Positions 1 through 9,222 are shown, counted from the stretch's first letter. The stretch: 17,766 bases of DNA from an uncultured Eubacteriales bacterium (GCA_900545185.1 UQYH01000044.1:1-17766); one strand, 5' to 3'. Notes: generated by a model from the sequence alone, not told the origin. A program made the numbers and translations.

Positions 1-48
1 GCAGCCTGTATGAGGATGGCTGAAATTTTGATACAAAGAGTGAAGACG

Positions 49-1935
49 ATGTACCCAATTTTAGAAGGGATTCATAAACCGGAGGATGTGAAAAAGCTGA
101 ACTTTCAGCAATTGTCCTCGCTGGCAGATGAAATTCGCACATTTTTAATACAAACCGTTTCCAAAACCGGGGGACATTTGGCATCTAACCTCGGTGTGGT
201 TGAGCTGACCTTGGCTTTGTTTAAAACACTGAACTTGCCGCAGGATGCTGTTATTTGGGACGTTGGCCACCAAAGCTACGTCCACAAGCTTTTAACGGGA
301 CGAAAAAACCAATTTGCAACCCTGCGCCGCTACGGCGGCCTTTCGGGCTTTCCCAAAAGTAATGAAAGTGAGTATGACGCTTTTAACACAGGCCATTCTT
401 CAACCTCGGTTTCGGCCGCGCTGGGCATGATGAAGGCGGCAGAGCTTTTGAACGAGGACGGACGATACGTAGCCGTCATCGGAGACGGTGCATTAACGGG
501 CGGCATGGCTTTAGAAGCGTTGAACAATGCCGGAACCTATAAGAAAAATTTTATTGTGATTTTAAACGATAACGAAATGTCTATTGCCCAAAATGTCGGC
601 AGCCTTTCAAAGCATCTGACGCAGCTTAGAACAAGACCTTCGTATTTTCGTTTAAAATCAGATTTGGAGCGTGGCTTCAGTCGGATTCCGGGTGTTGGTA
701 TGCCGACCGTGCGTGCTTTGAAGCGTACCAAGGATTCGATTCGCCATATGATTATGGCGAACACGATTTTTGAAGCTTTGGGCTTTACCTATTTAGGGCC
801 GATAGACGGACACGATCTGCCGTTTTTGTGCAACGTGCTGGAACGTGCCAAAAACATTCAGGCCCCGGTGCTTATACATATCATCACCAAAAAGGGCAAG
901 GGATATAAATTTGCGGAGGACAAGCCCACCGCATTCCACGGTGTCGGCAGCTTTCAGGTCGAAACGGGGGAGTGCGGCAGCGGCGGTGTTTCGTATTCGC
1001 AGGTCTTCGGCAAAAAGCTTATGCAGCTGGCCGAAAGGAATCCGCGTATTTGTGCCGTAACGGCCGCCATGCCGGATGGCACGGGACTGCGGCCGTTTGC
1101 CGAGCGGTATCCCAAGCGTTTTTTTGACGTTGGCATTGCAGAACAGCATGCCGTCACCTTTGCGGCCGGTTTGGCTAAAAAAGGGCTTGTGCCTGTGCTG
1201 CCGCTGTATTCTTCGTTTTTGCAGCGCGCCTATGACCAAGTGCTGCACGATGTTTGTCTGCAAAATCTGCATTTGGTTCTTTGTGTTGACCGTGCCGGTC
1301 TGGTGGGTGAAGACGGCGAGACGCACCAAGGACTTTATGATATTGCTTTTTTATCGAACATGCCGAACATGACAGTGCTTGCGCCGGCTAATTTTACAGA
1401 GCTTGAACAGATGCTTGACTATGCGCTGACAGTACATAGCGGGCCGATTGCCATTCGCTATCCGCGCGGCGGACAAAGTACGGAATACGAGCATGCTTCG
1501 CCGTTTTCACCGATGAAGGCGGATACGGTTTGCCGCGGCACAAAAATAGCAATTCTGTCGGCAGGACACATGCTGAAAACGGCCATGCAGGTATCGGAGC
1601 TTTTGCAAAAAAACGGTTATACGCCAACGGTTACCAATTTAAGAAACTTACAGCCGCCGGATGAAACGTATATACAAAATCTGGCCGGGACACATGAGCT
1701 GCTTGTCACAATTGAAGACGGTATCCGTCGCGGCGGCGTGGGTGAGGCGATAGCGGCTATGTTTGTCGGCACACCGACGCGTGTTTTGGTGAAAGCACAC
1801 GAAAACGGCATTGTGCCGCAAGGTGCACGGGATATTTTATATCGCACCTGCGGACTGGATGCGCAAACCATTGCAGATGAAATTTTACAAAACATGAAAG
1901 CAGGAGAACAGATATGCAAAAACCGGAATTGTTAG
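49..1935 (+). CDS. dxs: 1-deoxy-D-xylulose-5-phosphate synthase
   Basis: Dxs condenses pyruvate with glyceraldehyde 3-phosphate, using thiamine diphosphate (TPP), to make DXP. This is the first step of the MEP isoprenoid pathway and it also feeds thiamine and pyridoxal synthesis. Numbering from the ATG at 49 (628 aa, normal for the family), the protein shows GHSSTS near 115-120, the TPP/metal motif GDGALTGG near 145-152 followed by NDNEMSI, the catalytic glutamate in DVGIAEQH (about E365), DRAGLVGEDGETHQG from about 414, and a C-terminal transketolase-like domain. The frame stays open to the window edge with further ATGs at 10 and 16. I chose 49 because MYPILEGIHKPEDVKKL aligns with usual Dxs N-termini, although its ribosome site is weak. 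Its end overlaps the next gene by 22 bases, so the two are probably translationally coupled. Identity is secure; the exact start is moderately sure. Confidence 0.96.
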   Translation: MYPILEGIHKPEDVKKLNFQQLSSLADEIRTFLIQTVSKTGGHLASNLGVVELTLALFKTLNLPQDAVIWDVGHQSYVHKLLTGRKNQFATLRRYGGLSGFPKSNESEYDAFNTGHSSTSVSAALGMMKAAELLNEDGRYVAVIGDGALTGGMALEALNNAGTYKKNFIVILNDNEMSIAQNVGSLSKHLTQLRTRPSYFRLKSDLERGFSRIPGVGMPTVRALKRTKDSIRHMIMANTIFEALGFTYLGPIDGHDLPFLCNVLERAKNIQAPVLIHIITKKGKGYKFAEDKPTAFHGVGSFQVETGECGSGGVSYSQVFGKKLMQLAERNPRICAVTAAMPDGTGLRPFAERYPKRFFDVGIAEQHAVTFAAGLAKKGLVPVLPLYSSFLQRAYDQVLHDVCLQNLHLVLCVDRAGLVGEDGETHQGLYDIAFLSNMPNMTVLAPANFTELEQMLDYALTVHSGPIAIRYPRGGQSTEYEHASPFSPMKADTVCRGTKIAILSAGHMLKTAMQVSELLQKNGYTPTVTNLRNLQPPDETYIQNLAGTHELLVTIEDGIRRGGVGEAIAAMFVGTPTRVLVKAHENGIVPQGARDILYRTCGLDAQTIADEILQNMKAGEQICKNRNC

Positions 1936-3140
1936 CCCCGGCCGGAACGCTGCAGCGGCTGAAAACAGCTGTGGCCTTTGGTGCAGATGCCGTTTATGTC
2001 GGCGGTGAAGCGTTTTCCATGCGCACCGCCTCGAAAAACTTTTCGGCAGATGATTTAAAGCGTGCGCGTGAGCTGACTTTGGCTAAAGGAAAAAAGCTTT
2101 ACATAGCGGTGAATATTATACCGCATAATCAGGATATGGCGCTGCTTCCGGCCTATTTGGAGGAACTGGCCGACCTTGCGCCGGACGGACTGATTGTATC
2201 TGATTTGGGCGTATTTACCATGGCGCAGGAAATTGCGCCGCAGATTCCGCTGCATATCAGCACACAGGCTAACAACACAAACGCCAAAACCTTTGCGGCT
2301 TGGCATAAGCTGGGTGCCACACGTGTTGTCTGTGCCCGTGAGCTGTCCTTTGCCGAAATTGCGGAAATTCGCGCACAGATCCCCGAAGATTTGGAGATAG
2401 AGGCCTTTGTGCATGGCGCGATGTGCATTTCGTACTCCGGCCGCTGCCTGCTTTCAAGCTATATGACGGGGCGCGACTCAAACCGCGGCAATTGTGCACA
2501 CCCCTGCCGCTGGAATTATACACTGATGGAGGAACAGCGTCCGGGTGAATATTATCCCGTATATGAAAACGAGCGCGGCACATTCATCTTTAATTCCAAA
2601 GATTTATGTATGATTGAATACATCCCCGAACTTGTTGCCAGCGGTATTAACAGCCTAAAGCTGGAAGGACGCGTAAAAACCGAATATTATGTGGCAACGG
2701 TGGTCAAAACCTATCGTGAAGCCATTGATACATATTTTGAAAATCCCGGTGCATACAAAACAGATCCGCGATGGCTGTCGGAGCTTTCGAAGGTCAGCAA
2801 TCGGCATTACACAACGGGATTTTATTTGGGCAAGCCGGATGAATCGGCGCAAAACTATGCCACAAGCGCCTACGAGCGCACATATGACGTGGTAGGGGTT
2901 GTGACCGGTTACGATGCCGAAACGGGTGATGTTATCATTGAACAGCGTAATCGTTTTTTTGAAGGGGACGAGCTGGAAGCGGTTATCCCCTATGAAAAAA
3001 GCTTTGCCTTTACGGTACACAATATGAGGGACGAGGACAGCAATCCCGTGCAAAGCGCACCGCATCCGAGACAGGTGCTGCGCTTACCGATCGGACGGGA
3101 GCTGCCGGAGCTATCACTTTTGAGAAAAAAGAAGGATTAA
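1914..3140 (+). CDS. U32 family protein, TrhP-like tRNA U34 hydroxylation enzyme
   Basis: This is a 408-aa U32 'peptidase' family protein. The N-terminal half begins PELLAPAGTLQRLKTAVAFGADAVYVGG, and the family signature EAFVHGAMCISYSGRC lies at about 163-178. C171, C178, C194 and C232 are candidate iron-sulfur ligands. LKLEGR occurs near 249-254, and a C-terminal U32-associated beta domain follows. Family members of this size (E. coli TrhP/YegQ, B. subtilis YrrO) are now linked to prephenate-dependent 5-hydroxylation of wobble U34 in tRNA rather than to proteolysis, so older 'collagenase-like protease' names should be treated with caution. AGGAGA at 1902-1907, inside the end of dxs, sits 6 bases before the ATG. 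The related 23S rRNA enzyme RlhA is larger, so TrhP-like is the better guess. Confidence 0.88.
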   Translation: MQKPELLAPAGTLQRLKTAVAFGADAVYVGGEAFSMRTASKNFSADDLKRARELTLAKGKKLYIAVNIIPHNQDMALLPAYLEELADLAPDGLIVSDLGVFTMAQEIAPQIPLHISTQANNTNAKTFAAWHKLGATRVVCARELSFAEIAEIRAQIPEDLEIEAFVHGAMCISYSGRCLLSSYMTGRDSNRGNCAHPCRWNYTLMEEQRPGEYYPVYENERGTFIFNSKDLCMIEYIPELVASGINSLKLEGRVKTEYYVATVVKTYREAIDTYFENPGAYKTDPRWLSELSKVSNRHYTTGFYLGKPDESAQNYATSAYERTYDVVGVVTGYDAETGDVIIEQRNRFFEGDELEAVIPYEKSFAFTVHNMRDEDSNPVQSAPHPRQVLRLPIGRELPELSLLRKKKD

Positions 3141-3153
3141 GGAGGAAACGAAC

Positions 3154-3981
3154 GTGGGTTTATTTGGAGGCGGCTATGCAAAGCCGGGCAAGGGCATCAG
3201 CAAGGAGGAAGCGGCCAGACGCAACTATTTTGACATATTGGGCAGACACTTTTGGGATTTGGTGAAGCTGAACCTTTTGTTTGTTGTTTGTAATATTATC
3301 TTCATTGCGGCTGCCGTGTTATTGGCACTGCCGTATTTTATGAATTTTGAGGAAGTTTTAAAGGCTATTGTGCATGAAAAAAATGTGATTCTGCCGCCGC
3401 TGCCGTTTGTTCCGTTTATGTTTATGGGGCCGTTTATTGCAGGTCTTACCTATGTGCTGCGGAACTGGTCGCGTCAGGAGCATGCATTTTTGGTGTCGGA
3501 TTTTTTTGAGCACACCAGAAAGAACTGGAAACAAGGACTTTTGATGAGCATTATCAGCACCGTGGCAACGTACTTATATTTTACGGCCGTTATTTTTTAC
3601 TTAAAATCAGGGCTTTCTCCCTCGGTTGTCTTGGCAATCAGTGTGGTTGTGGGCTTTATGCTTTTGGCCATGAGCTTTTATACCTATCCTATGATGGTGA
3701 CCTTCGATATGAAGCTGAAGGATATTATTAAAAATGCCTGGATTTTTGCGATGGCCAAGCTGCCGCAAAATTTATTCTTCCTCATTATTATTTCGGCAGT
3801 TCATCTTTTGCTGTTGTATTACATCCCCATTGTATGGATATTGCTGATGGCGCTGATTTTAATTGCCTGGACGGGTTACACCATGAATTATTATGCCTGG
3901 CACGTCATGGACAAGCACATGATTTCGCAGCTTGATTTGCATACGGAAAAGGAAGAACCCGTCTTTGAGGACGATAAATAG
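3154..3981 (+). CDS. DUF624 (YesL-like) integral membrane protein
   Basis: A 275-aa membrane protein starting at GTG with GGAGG at 3141-3145. The N-terminus is glycine-rich (MGLFGGGYAKPGKG) and is followed by YFDILGRHFWDLVKLNLLFVVCN, the typical opening of DUF624/YesL proteins. I see about six hydrophobic segments, near residues 41-62, 83-102, 128-150, 157-177, 206-223 and 224-245, with a charged C-terminal tail (HTEKEEPVFEDDK). FMGPFIAGLTYVLRNWSRQEHAF between segments 2 and 3 is the conserved DUF624 core. The molecular role is unknown: homologues often sit beside carbohydrate ABC transporters, but there is none here. Its stop codon overlaps the Shine-Dalgarno of the next gene. The family call is good; no function can be assigned. 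Confidence 0.85.
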   Translation: MGLFGGGYAKPGKGISKEEAARRNYFDILGRHFWDLVKLNLLFVVCNIIFIAAAVLLALPYFMNFEEVLKAIVHEKNVILPPLPFVPFMFMGPFIAGLTYVLRNWSRQEHAFLVSDFFEHTRKNWKQGLLMSIISTVATYLYFTAVIFYLKSGLSPSVVLAISVVVGFMLLAMSFYTYPMMVTFDMKLKDIIKNAWIFAMAKLPQNLFFLIIISAVHLLLLYYIPIVWILLMALILIAWTGYTMNYYAWHVMDKHMISQLDLHTEKEEPVFEDDK

Positions 3982-3992
3982 GAGGCAAAATT

Positions 3993-4655
3993 TTGATTAA
4001 AGGTGTTATTTTTGATTTGGATGGTACTATTTTAAATACAATAGATGATTTGTCATCTGCCATGAATCAAATGCTGACAGAATTTGGTTATCCTGCACAG
4101 CATGATTTGTTTTATCATAAGCAATCTCTTGGCTTTGGTGCACGACGCTATGTAAAAAGCTGCATGCCCGAGGCGGCAGCGGCAGACGATACCAAGGTGG
4201 ATGCCTGCTTGGAGCGTTATCGTGAGCTTTACGGCAGCCATGCCAGTGTTCTCACAAAGCCGTATGAGGGGATTCCCGAAATGATGGAGGTGCTCTGCCG
4301 AAAGGGGATTGCAATCAGTGTGCTTTCCAATAAGCCCAATACGCCGACGCAAGCGCTTGTAAAAGAGTGGTTTTCCCAATATAATCCGCAATGTGTGTAT
4401 GGTGAACGACCGGGATTGCCGCGCAAGCCGGACCCCACTGTGCCGCTTGCCATAGCCGAAGGATTGGCGCTGGCTCCCTGCGAGATGGCTTTTGTCGGCG
4501 ACAGCGAAGTCGATATTAAAACAGGCCTGGCAGCCGGTATGCTTTCGATTGGTGTTTTGTGGGGCTACCGTACACGCGAGCAGCTGCTTGAAAACGGTGC
4601 TGAGCTTTTGGCCGAAACACCGCAGGATTTAGTGACGTTATTACAGTCAAAATAA
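3993..4655 (+). CDS. HAD superfamily hydrolase, phosphoglycolate phosphatase-like
   Basis: A 220-aa HAD hydrolase of the Gph/PGMB type with an alpha-helical C1 cap. All four HAD motifs are visible: motif I DLDGTI with nucleophile D8 and acid D10, motif II LSNKP with S112, motif III lysine about K145 in PRKPDP, and motif IV VGDSEVD with D170 and D174. The ending GMLSIGVLWGYR is typical of phosphoglycolate phosphatases, but substrate cannot be read from sequence; 2-phosphoglycolate or another small sugar phosphate is likely. It starts at TTG (3993), fixed by GGAGG at 3981-3985, which overlaps the stop of the DUF624 gene, so coupling is expected. Confidence 0.88.
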   Translation: MIKGVIFDLDGTILNTIDDLSSAMNQMLTEFGYPAQHDLFYHKQSLGFGARRYVKSCMPEAAAADDTKVDACLERYRELYGSHASVLTKPYEGIPEMMEVLCRKGIAISVLSNKPNTPTQALVKEWFSQYNPQCVYGERPGLPRKPDPTVPLAIAEGLALAPCEMAFVGDSEVDIKTGLAAGMLSIGVLWGYRTREQLLENGAELLAETPQDLVTLLQSK

Positions 4656-4682
4656 TAGAATTACATAACAGGAGGCAACAAC

Positions 4683-5996
4683 ATGGCACATATTATCCCA
4701 TTTCGCGGTATGCGCTTTAACACAGAGAAGGTCGGCGATTTAAAGCAGGTGACAACGCCGCCTTACGACATTATTTCGCCCGAAGAACAGGACGGATTTT
4801 ATCAAAAGCACTTAAACAGCGTAATCCGTTTGGAGTTTGGTAAGGAATATGCGGATGATACGCCGCAAAATAATCGTTATACGCGTGCCGCAAAGGACTT
4901 AGAAGCATGGATTGACGAGCAGATTTTGATTTTTGAGGAAAAACCTGCTGTATACTTATATGAAGAAGTGTTCACCTTGAAAAATGGTGAAACAAAGGCA
5001 TTTAAGGGCTTTATGACGCTGGTTCAGCTGGAGGAGTTTTCTAAAAAAATCGTGCTGCCGCACGAAGAAACACTTTCTAAAGCAAAGACAGACCGTTTTA
5101 ATTTGATGGATGCAACGCATGCCAATTTCAGCCCGATTTACTGCCTGTATATGGACGAAAAGCAAAAGCTTTCTCCCATTATTCGCGAGATTGCGGCAGG
5201 TGCGCCGGACATCAGCTTTACGGCTTGCGACGGCATAGAGCAGCATTTGTGGATTGTGACGGATGAAGCTGTGATTCGTGCCGTACAGGATGGATTTGCA
5301 GATCGTCAGCTGTTTATCGCAGACGGACACCACCGTTATGAAACAGCGTTGAATTTCCGCAACAAGCTGCGTGAGGAAAATCCGAATGACGACGCCGATG
5401 CGCTCTATAACTATGTTATGATGCTGTTGGTGGACATGGATGACCCCGGCTTGGTCGTTTTCCCAACGCACAGAATGTTAAAAGATCTGGAAAGCTTTGA
5501 TGAAAAAGCCGTGATCCGTGCGCTGGAAGGTACCTTTGCGGTTGAAAAAGTATCGGCCGGAGAAAACGCCGCAGCTGCAATGGAGGAATCTTTGGCGGCG
5601 GCCGGCAGCGATGAAAAGGTTTTTGCATTTTACACCGGCAAGGATTATTTCTATCGCCTGACGCTGACAGACAAAACGGCAATGGCTAAAGCCATCAGCG
5701 GTAAGTCCGAGGCTTATCTGGGACTTGATGTAACGGTACTGCATACTTTAATTTTGCATAAGGTATTCGGCATTGATATGGAAAATATGGCAAATCAAAA
5801 AAATCTTGTTTATACAAAGCAGGCTGAAGAAGCGGTTGACTGCGTGAAGGGCGGCGGCTTCCAGTGCGCGTTTTTATTAAATGCCACAAAGGTGCGCGAA
5901 ATTAAGGATGTATCGCTGGCCAATGAAAAAATGCCGCAGAAATCCACCTATTTTTACCCGAAGATTATTACCGGTTTGGTTATGAATAAATTTTAA
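4683..5996 (+). CDS. DUF1015 family protein
   Basis: A 437-aa soluble protein of the DUF1015 family, full length for that family. Landmarks are IPFRGMRF at the N-terminus, TTPPYDIISPEE near 24-35, LPHEETLSKAKTDR near 125-138, FIADGHHRYETALNFR near 211-226, PTHRML near 261-266, and a C-terminal FYPKIITGLV. The invariant PPYD, PHE and DGHHRYE clusters suggest a catalytic or nucleotide-binding site, but I know of no secure reaction for this family. The start ATG has AGGAGG at 4670-4675. It lies 27 bases after the HAD gene and 19 bases before gatC, in what looks like one operon. Homologues are often near serine metabolism genes in other bacteria, a link not seen here. Confidence 0.86.
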   Translation: MAHIIPFRGMRFNTEKVGDLKQVTTPPYDIISPEEQDGFYQKHLNSVIRLEFGKEYADDTPQNNRYTRAAKDLEAWIDEQILIFEEKPAVYLYEEVFTLKNGETKAFKGFMTLVQLEEFSKKIVLPHEETLSKAKTDRFNLMDATHANFSPIYCLYMDEKQKLSPIIREIAAGAPDISFTACDGIEQHLWIVTDEAVIRAVQDGFADRQLFIADGHHRYETALNFRNKLREENPNDDADALYNYVMMLLVDMDDPGLVVFPTHRMLKDLESFDEKAVIRALEGTFAVEKVSAGENAAAAMEESLAAAGSDEKVFAFYTGKDYFYRLTLTDKTAMAKAISGKSEAYLGLDVTVLHTLILHKVFGIDMENMANQKNLVYTKQAEEAVDCVKGGGFQCAFLLNATKVREIKDVSLANEKMPQKSTYFYPKIITGLVMNKF

Positions 5997-6015
5997 CAGA
6001 TGGGAGCATAAACGA

Positions 6016-6303
6016 ATGAACATTTCAACGAAAGAAGTTTTGCACGTTGCAAACCTGGCAAGACTGAAATTGAGTGATGCCGAGGCAGAAGCCCTGGCAA
6101 AGGATATGGAAAGCATTATCGGCTTTGCCAATAAGCTGAATGAGCTGGACACCGAAGGCGTTGTGCCGACGGCGCACGCCATTCCCATGAGCAATGCCTT
6201 CCGTGAGGATGTTGTAAAACCCTCTTACGACCGTGATGCCATGCTGGCCAATGCGCCGGACGCGGAAGACGGCGGTTATACCGTACCGAAGGTTGTTGAA
6301 TAA
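6016..6303 (+). CDS. gatC: Asp-tRNA(Asn)/Glu-tRNA(Gln) amidotransferase subunit C
   Basis: GatC is the small 95-aa subunit that stabilises and clamps GatA to GatB in the tRNA-dependent amidotransferase. The family pattern is clear: VLHVANLARLKLSDAEAEAL at the N-terminus, IIGFANKLNELDTEGVVPTAHA in the middle, and NAFREDVVKPSYDRDAMLANAPDAEDGGYTVPKVVE at the end, the usual wrap-around tail. The ATG is preceded by GGGAG at about 6002-6006. It is the first gene of a gatC-gatA-gatB cluster, the usual order in Firmicutes. Confidence 0.97.
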   Translation: MNISTKEVLHVANLARLKLSDAEAEALAKDMESIIGFANKLNELDTEGVVPTAHAIPMSNAFREDVVKPSYDRDAMLANAPDAEDGGYTVPKVVE

Positions 6304-6327
6304 GAATAACACTAAAGGAGCTTTGAT

Positions 6328-7776
6328 ATGTATACATTAACAGCCCACGAGATTCGTGACAAAATTAAAAATAAAGAGCTTTCCTCCAAGGAGATCACCA
6401 AAGCGTTTTTAGACAGAATTGACGCAGTTGAAAACAAAGTGGAAAGCTACATTACCGTTCTGCCGGAAGAAGCCATGGCCGCAGCCGAAGCGGTTGACAA
6501 AAAAATTGCGGCAGGGGAGAGTGTCGGTGCGCTGGCCGGTGTGCCGATGGCGCTGAAGGACAATCTTTGCACAAAGGATATTTTAACAACCTGTGCTTCT
6601 AAAATGCTCTATAACTTCCGTCCGCCGTACGACAGCACGGTGGCTGCCAAGTTAAAAGCAGCCGACACCGTTTTGCTGGGCAAGGTCAACATGGACGAGT
6701 TTGCTATGGGCTCTTCAACGGAGACATCTTACTATAAAAAAACCAAGAATCCTTACGATATTACAAAGGTGCCCGGCGGTTCCTCCGGCGGTTCGGCTGC
6801 CTGCGTTTCGGCAGATGAAGCGGCCTTTGCGCTCGGCTCCGATACGGGCGGTTCCATCCGTCAGCCTGCATCACTGTGCGGCTGCGTGGGTATGAAGCCG
6901 ACCTACGGTACGGTATCGCGCTTCGGCTTGGTGGCTTTTGCTTCCTCGCTTGACCAAATCGGTCCGCTTGCTAAAGATGTACGCGACTGTGCGATGGTGT
7001 ATGATCAAATTGTCGGTTACGACCCGATGGATTCAACCAGTGTCAACCGTGAATATGCGTCCTTTGAGGCGGCACTGACAGGTGATGTGTCCGGTCTTAA
7101 AATCGGCGTACCGGCCGAATACATGGGCGAAGGCATCAGCGAACCGGTGCAAAAGGCCGTTATGGCTGCGCTCGAATCGTTTAAGGCACTGGGCGCGGAA
7201 TATCAGGACATGCACCTGCCGCTGAACGAATATGCGCTGCCGGCCTATTACATGATTTCTTCGGCAGAGGCCAGCTCTAATCTGGCACGTTTTGATGGCG
7301 TAAAGTACGGTTTTCGTGCCGAAAAGTTTGACGGACTGATCGATTTATATGCGCAAACGCGCAGTGAGGGCTTCGGTGCCGAGGTAAAACGCCGTATTAT
7401 GATTGGTACGTACGCGCTTTCATCCGGTTATTATGATGCTTATTATAAAAAAGCACAGCAGGTCAGAACCATGATTATGCAGGATTTTGACAAGGCTTTT
7501 GAAACCTATGATGTGCTCATCACGCCGACCACGCCGACTACAGCTTTCGGCATTGGTGAAAAAACAAGTGATCCGCTGCAAATGTACATGGCCGATATTT
7601 GTACGGTTTCGGTCAACATCGGCGGTCTGCCTGCCGTTGTTCTGCCGTGCGGATACGATGCAAACGGTCTGCCGATTGGTTTGCAGATTATCGGTAAACC
7701 CTTTGGCGAAGCACAAATTTTGAACGCGGCCTATGCTTTAGAGAAAACCATCTCTAAAATCAAACCGTCATTATAG
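6328..7776 (+). CDS. gatA: Asp-tRNA(Asn)/Glu-tRNA(Gln) amidotransferase subunit A
   Basis: GatA is the amidase-signature subunit that frees ammonia from glutamine (or asparagine) for transamidation of mischarged tRNA. The 482-aa length is normal. The Ser-cisSer-Lys triad is intact: K77 in VPMALKDN, S152 in PGGSSGGSAA, and S176 in DTGGSIRQP, offset by two from the well-studied Staphylococcus enzyme. The C-terminus PIGLQIIGKPFGEAQILNAAYALEK is also characteristic. AAAGGAG (6313-6319) precedes the ATG. Presence of the complex implies that Gln-tRNA(Gln), Asn-tRNA(Asn) or both are made by the indirect route; which one cannot be told from this window. Confidence 0.98.
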   Translation: MYTLTAHEIRDKIKNKELSSKEITKAFLDRIDAVENKVESYITVLPEEAMAAAEAVDKKIAAGESVGALAGVPMALKDNLCTKDILTTCASKMLYNFRPPYDSTVAAKLKAADTVLLGKVNMDEFAMGSSTETSYYKKTKNPYDITKVPGGSSGGSAACVSADEAAFALGSDTGGSIRQPASLCGCVGMKPTYGTVSRFGLVAFASSLDQIGPLAKDVRDCAMVYDQIVGYDPMDSTSVNREYASFEAALTGDVSGLKIGVPAEYMGEGISEPVQKAVMAALESFKALGAEYQDMHLPLNEYALPAYYMISSAEASSNLARFDGVKYGFRAEKFDGLIDLYAQTRSEGFGAEVKRRIMIGTYALSSGYYDAYYKKAQQVRTMIMQDFDKAFETYDVLITPTTPTTAFGIGEKTSDPLQMYMADICTVSVNIGGLPAVVLPCGYDANGLPIGLQIIGKPFGEAQILNAAYALEKTISKIKPSL

Positions 7777-7788
7777 GAGGTCAAAATC

Positions 7789-9222
7789 ATGAAATACGAA
7801 ACCGTCATTGGTCTTGAGGTGCATGCAGAGCTCAAAACCAACACAAAAATATACTGCGGCTGTAAAAACGAGTTTGGCGGAGAGCCGAACACGCACACCT
7901 GCCCGATTTGCTCCGGCATGCCCGGTACGCTGCCTGTTTTAAACAAGCGTGTGGTTGATTACGCCATAAAGGCCGGTCTTGCCATGAATTGCAGCATCAC
8001 CAAATACGGCAAGCAGGACAGAAAAAACTATTTTTATCCCGATCTGCCGAAGGCATACCAAATTTCGCAGTTCGATTTGCCGCTGTGCCAGCACGGCTAT
8101 ATCGACATTTTAGTAGAGGGACAAACGCGCCGCATCGGTATTACGCGTATCCATATTGAAGAAGATGCCGGTAAGCTGGTACATGATGATTACGGCAATA
8201 CATCCATGGCAGATTACAATCGCTGCGGTGTACCGCTGATTGAAATTGTAACCGAGCCGGACTTGCGTTCGCCCGAAGAAGCACGCGTCTTTTTGGAAAC
8301 GCTCAAATCTATTTTGGAATATACAGAGGTATCTGACTGCAAAATGCAGGAAGGCTCACTGCGTTGTGACGTTAACCTTTCGCTTCGTCCCGAAGGTCAG
8401 GAGGAATACGGTACACGCTGTGAAATGAAGAACATCAATTCCTTCCGTGCGGCTGTCCGTTCGATGGAATATGAACAAAAGAGACAGGCTGAAGTGCTGG
8501 ACGACGGCGGCGTGATTGACCAGGAAACCCGTCGCTGGGACGATGTAAAAGGCATCAGTACCGTTATGAGAACCAAGGAAGATGCACAGGATTACCGATA
8601 TTTCCCCGAACCGGACTTGCTGCCGATTATCGTTTCGGATGAATGGATTGAAGAAATCAGAAAAACCATTCCCGAACTGCCCGAACAGCGCAGAAGCCGG
8701 TATGTTGAAGAATACGGTCTGCCGGAATATGACGCCTTTATTTTAACATCCTCTAAAAAGACGGCTGATTTCTTTGATAAAACCGTTGCATTGGGTGCTG
8801 CGCCCAAAACTGTCAGTAATTGGCTGATGGGCGACATTGCAAAGCTTGTGAACGACCATGAGCTGGAGGCGGGGGATATTCCCTTTACGCCTGCGCACCT
8901 TGCGGCTTTAATTGCCTTGATTGAAAAGGGCGCCATCAGCAACAGCGCCGCGAAAAAGGTGTTAAACGAAATGTTTAACAACCCCGAAGAGCCTGAAAAA
9001 ATTGTAGATCGGTTGGGTCTTTCACAGGTTTCGGATGAAGGTGCCATTATGCAGATGATTCAAGATGTTATGGCACAAAATGCGCAGTCTGTTGCGGATT
9101 ATAAAGCCGGTAAGGATAAGGCTATGGGCTATTTGGTCGGTCAGGTTATGCGTGTTTCGCGCGGCAAGGCCAATCCGCAGGTCATTAACAAGCTGCTGAA
9201 GGAAGCGCTGGATCAAGCATGA
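7789..9222 (+). CDS. gatB: Asp-tRNA(Asn)/Glu-tRNA(Gln) amidotransferase subunit B
   Basis: GatB binds the mischarged tRNA and carries the kinase-like site that activates the aspartyl or glutamyl side chain. The 477-aa protein opens with YETVIGLEVHAELKTNTKIYCGC. The zinc ligands are visible as C23-x-C25 and C38-x-x-C41. TRIHIEEDAGKLVHD, NRCGVPLIEIVTEPD and DYRYFPEPDL are all GatB hallmarks, and the C-terminal helical YqeY-like domain ends PQVINKLLKEALDQA. TAGGAGG at 7775-7781 overlaps the gatA stop. Its own stop shares ATGA with the start of the next gene, so that gene is probably translationally coupled. Confidence 0.98.
   Translation: MKYETVIGLEVHAELKTNTKIYCGCKNEFGGEPNTHTCPICSGMPGTLPVLNKRVVDYAIKAGLAMNCSITKYGKQDRKNYFYPDLPKAYQISQFDLPLCQHGYIDILVEGQTRRIGITRIHIEEDAGKLVHDDYGNTSMADYNRCGVPLIEIVTEPDLRSPEEARVFLETLKSILEYTEVSDCKMQEGSLRCDVNLSLRPEGQEEYGTRCEMKNINSFRAAVRSMEYEQKRQAEVLDDGGVIDQETRRWDDVKGISTVMRTKEDAQDYRYFPEPDLLPIIVSDEWIEEIRKTIPELPEQRRSRYVEEYGLPEYDAFILTSSKKTADFFDKTVALGAAPKTVSNWLMGDIAKLVNDHELEAGDIPFTPAHLAALIALIEKGAISNSAAKKVLNEMFNNPEEPEKIVDRLGLSQVSDEGAIMQMIQDVMAQNAQSVADYKAGKDKAMGYLVGQVMRVSRGKANPQVINKLLKEALDQA

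Noticed and set aside
1..48. Tail of a gene upstream of dxs
   Set aside because: Short frames end at stops near 11-13 and 21-23, but too few codons are visible to identify any protein.
793..1329. Long open frame on the minus strand inside dxs
   Set aside because: It is antisense to the conserved Dxs core, has no ribosome site, and its translation resembles no protein family I know.
4956..5471. 171-codon minus-strand open frame inside the DUF1015 gene
   Set aside because: The sense frame is a full-length conserved family protein; the antisense product has no recognisable domain or start signal.
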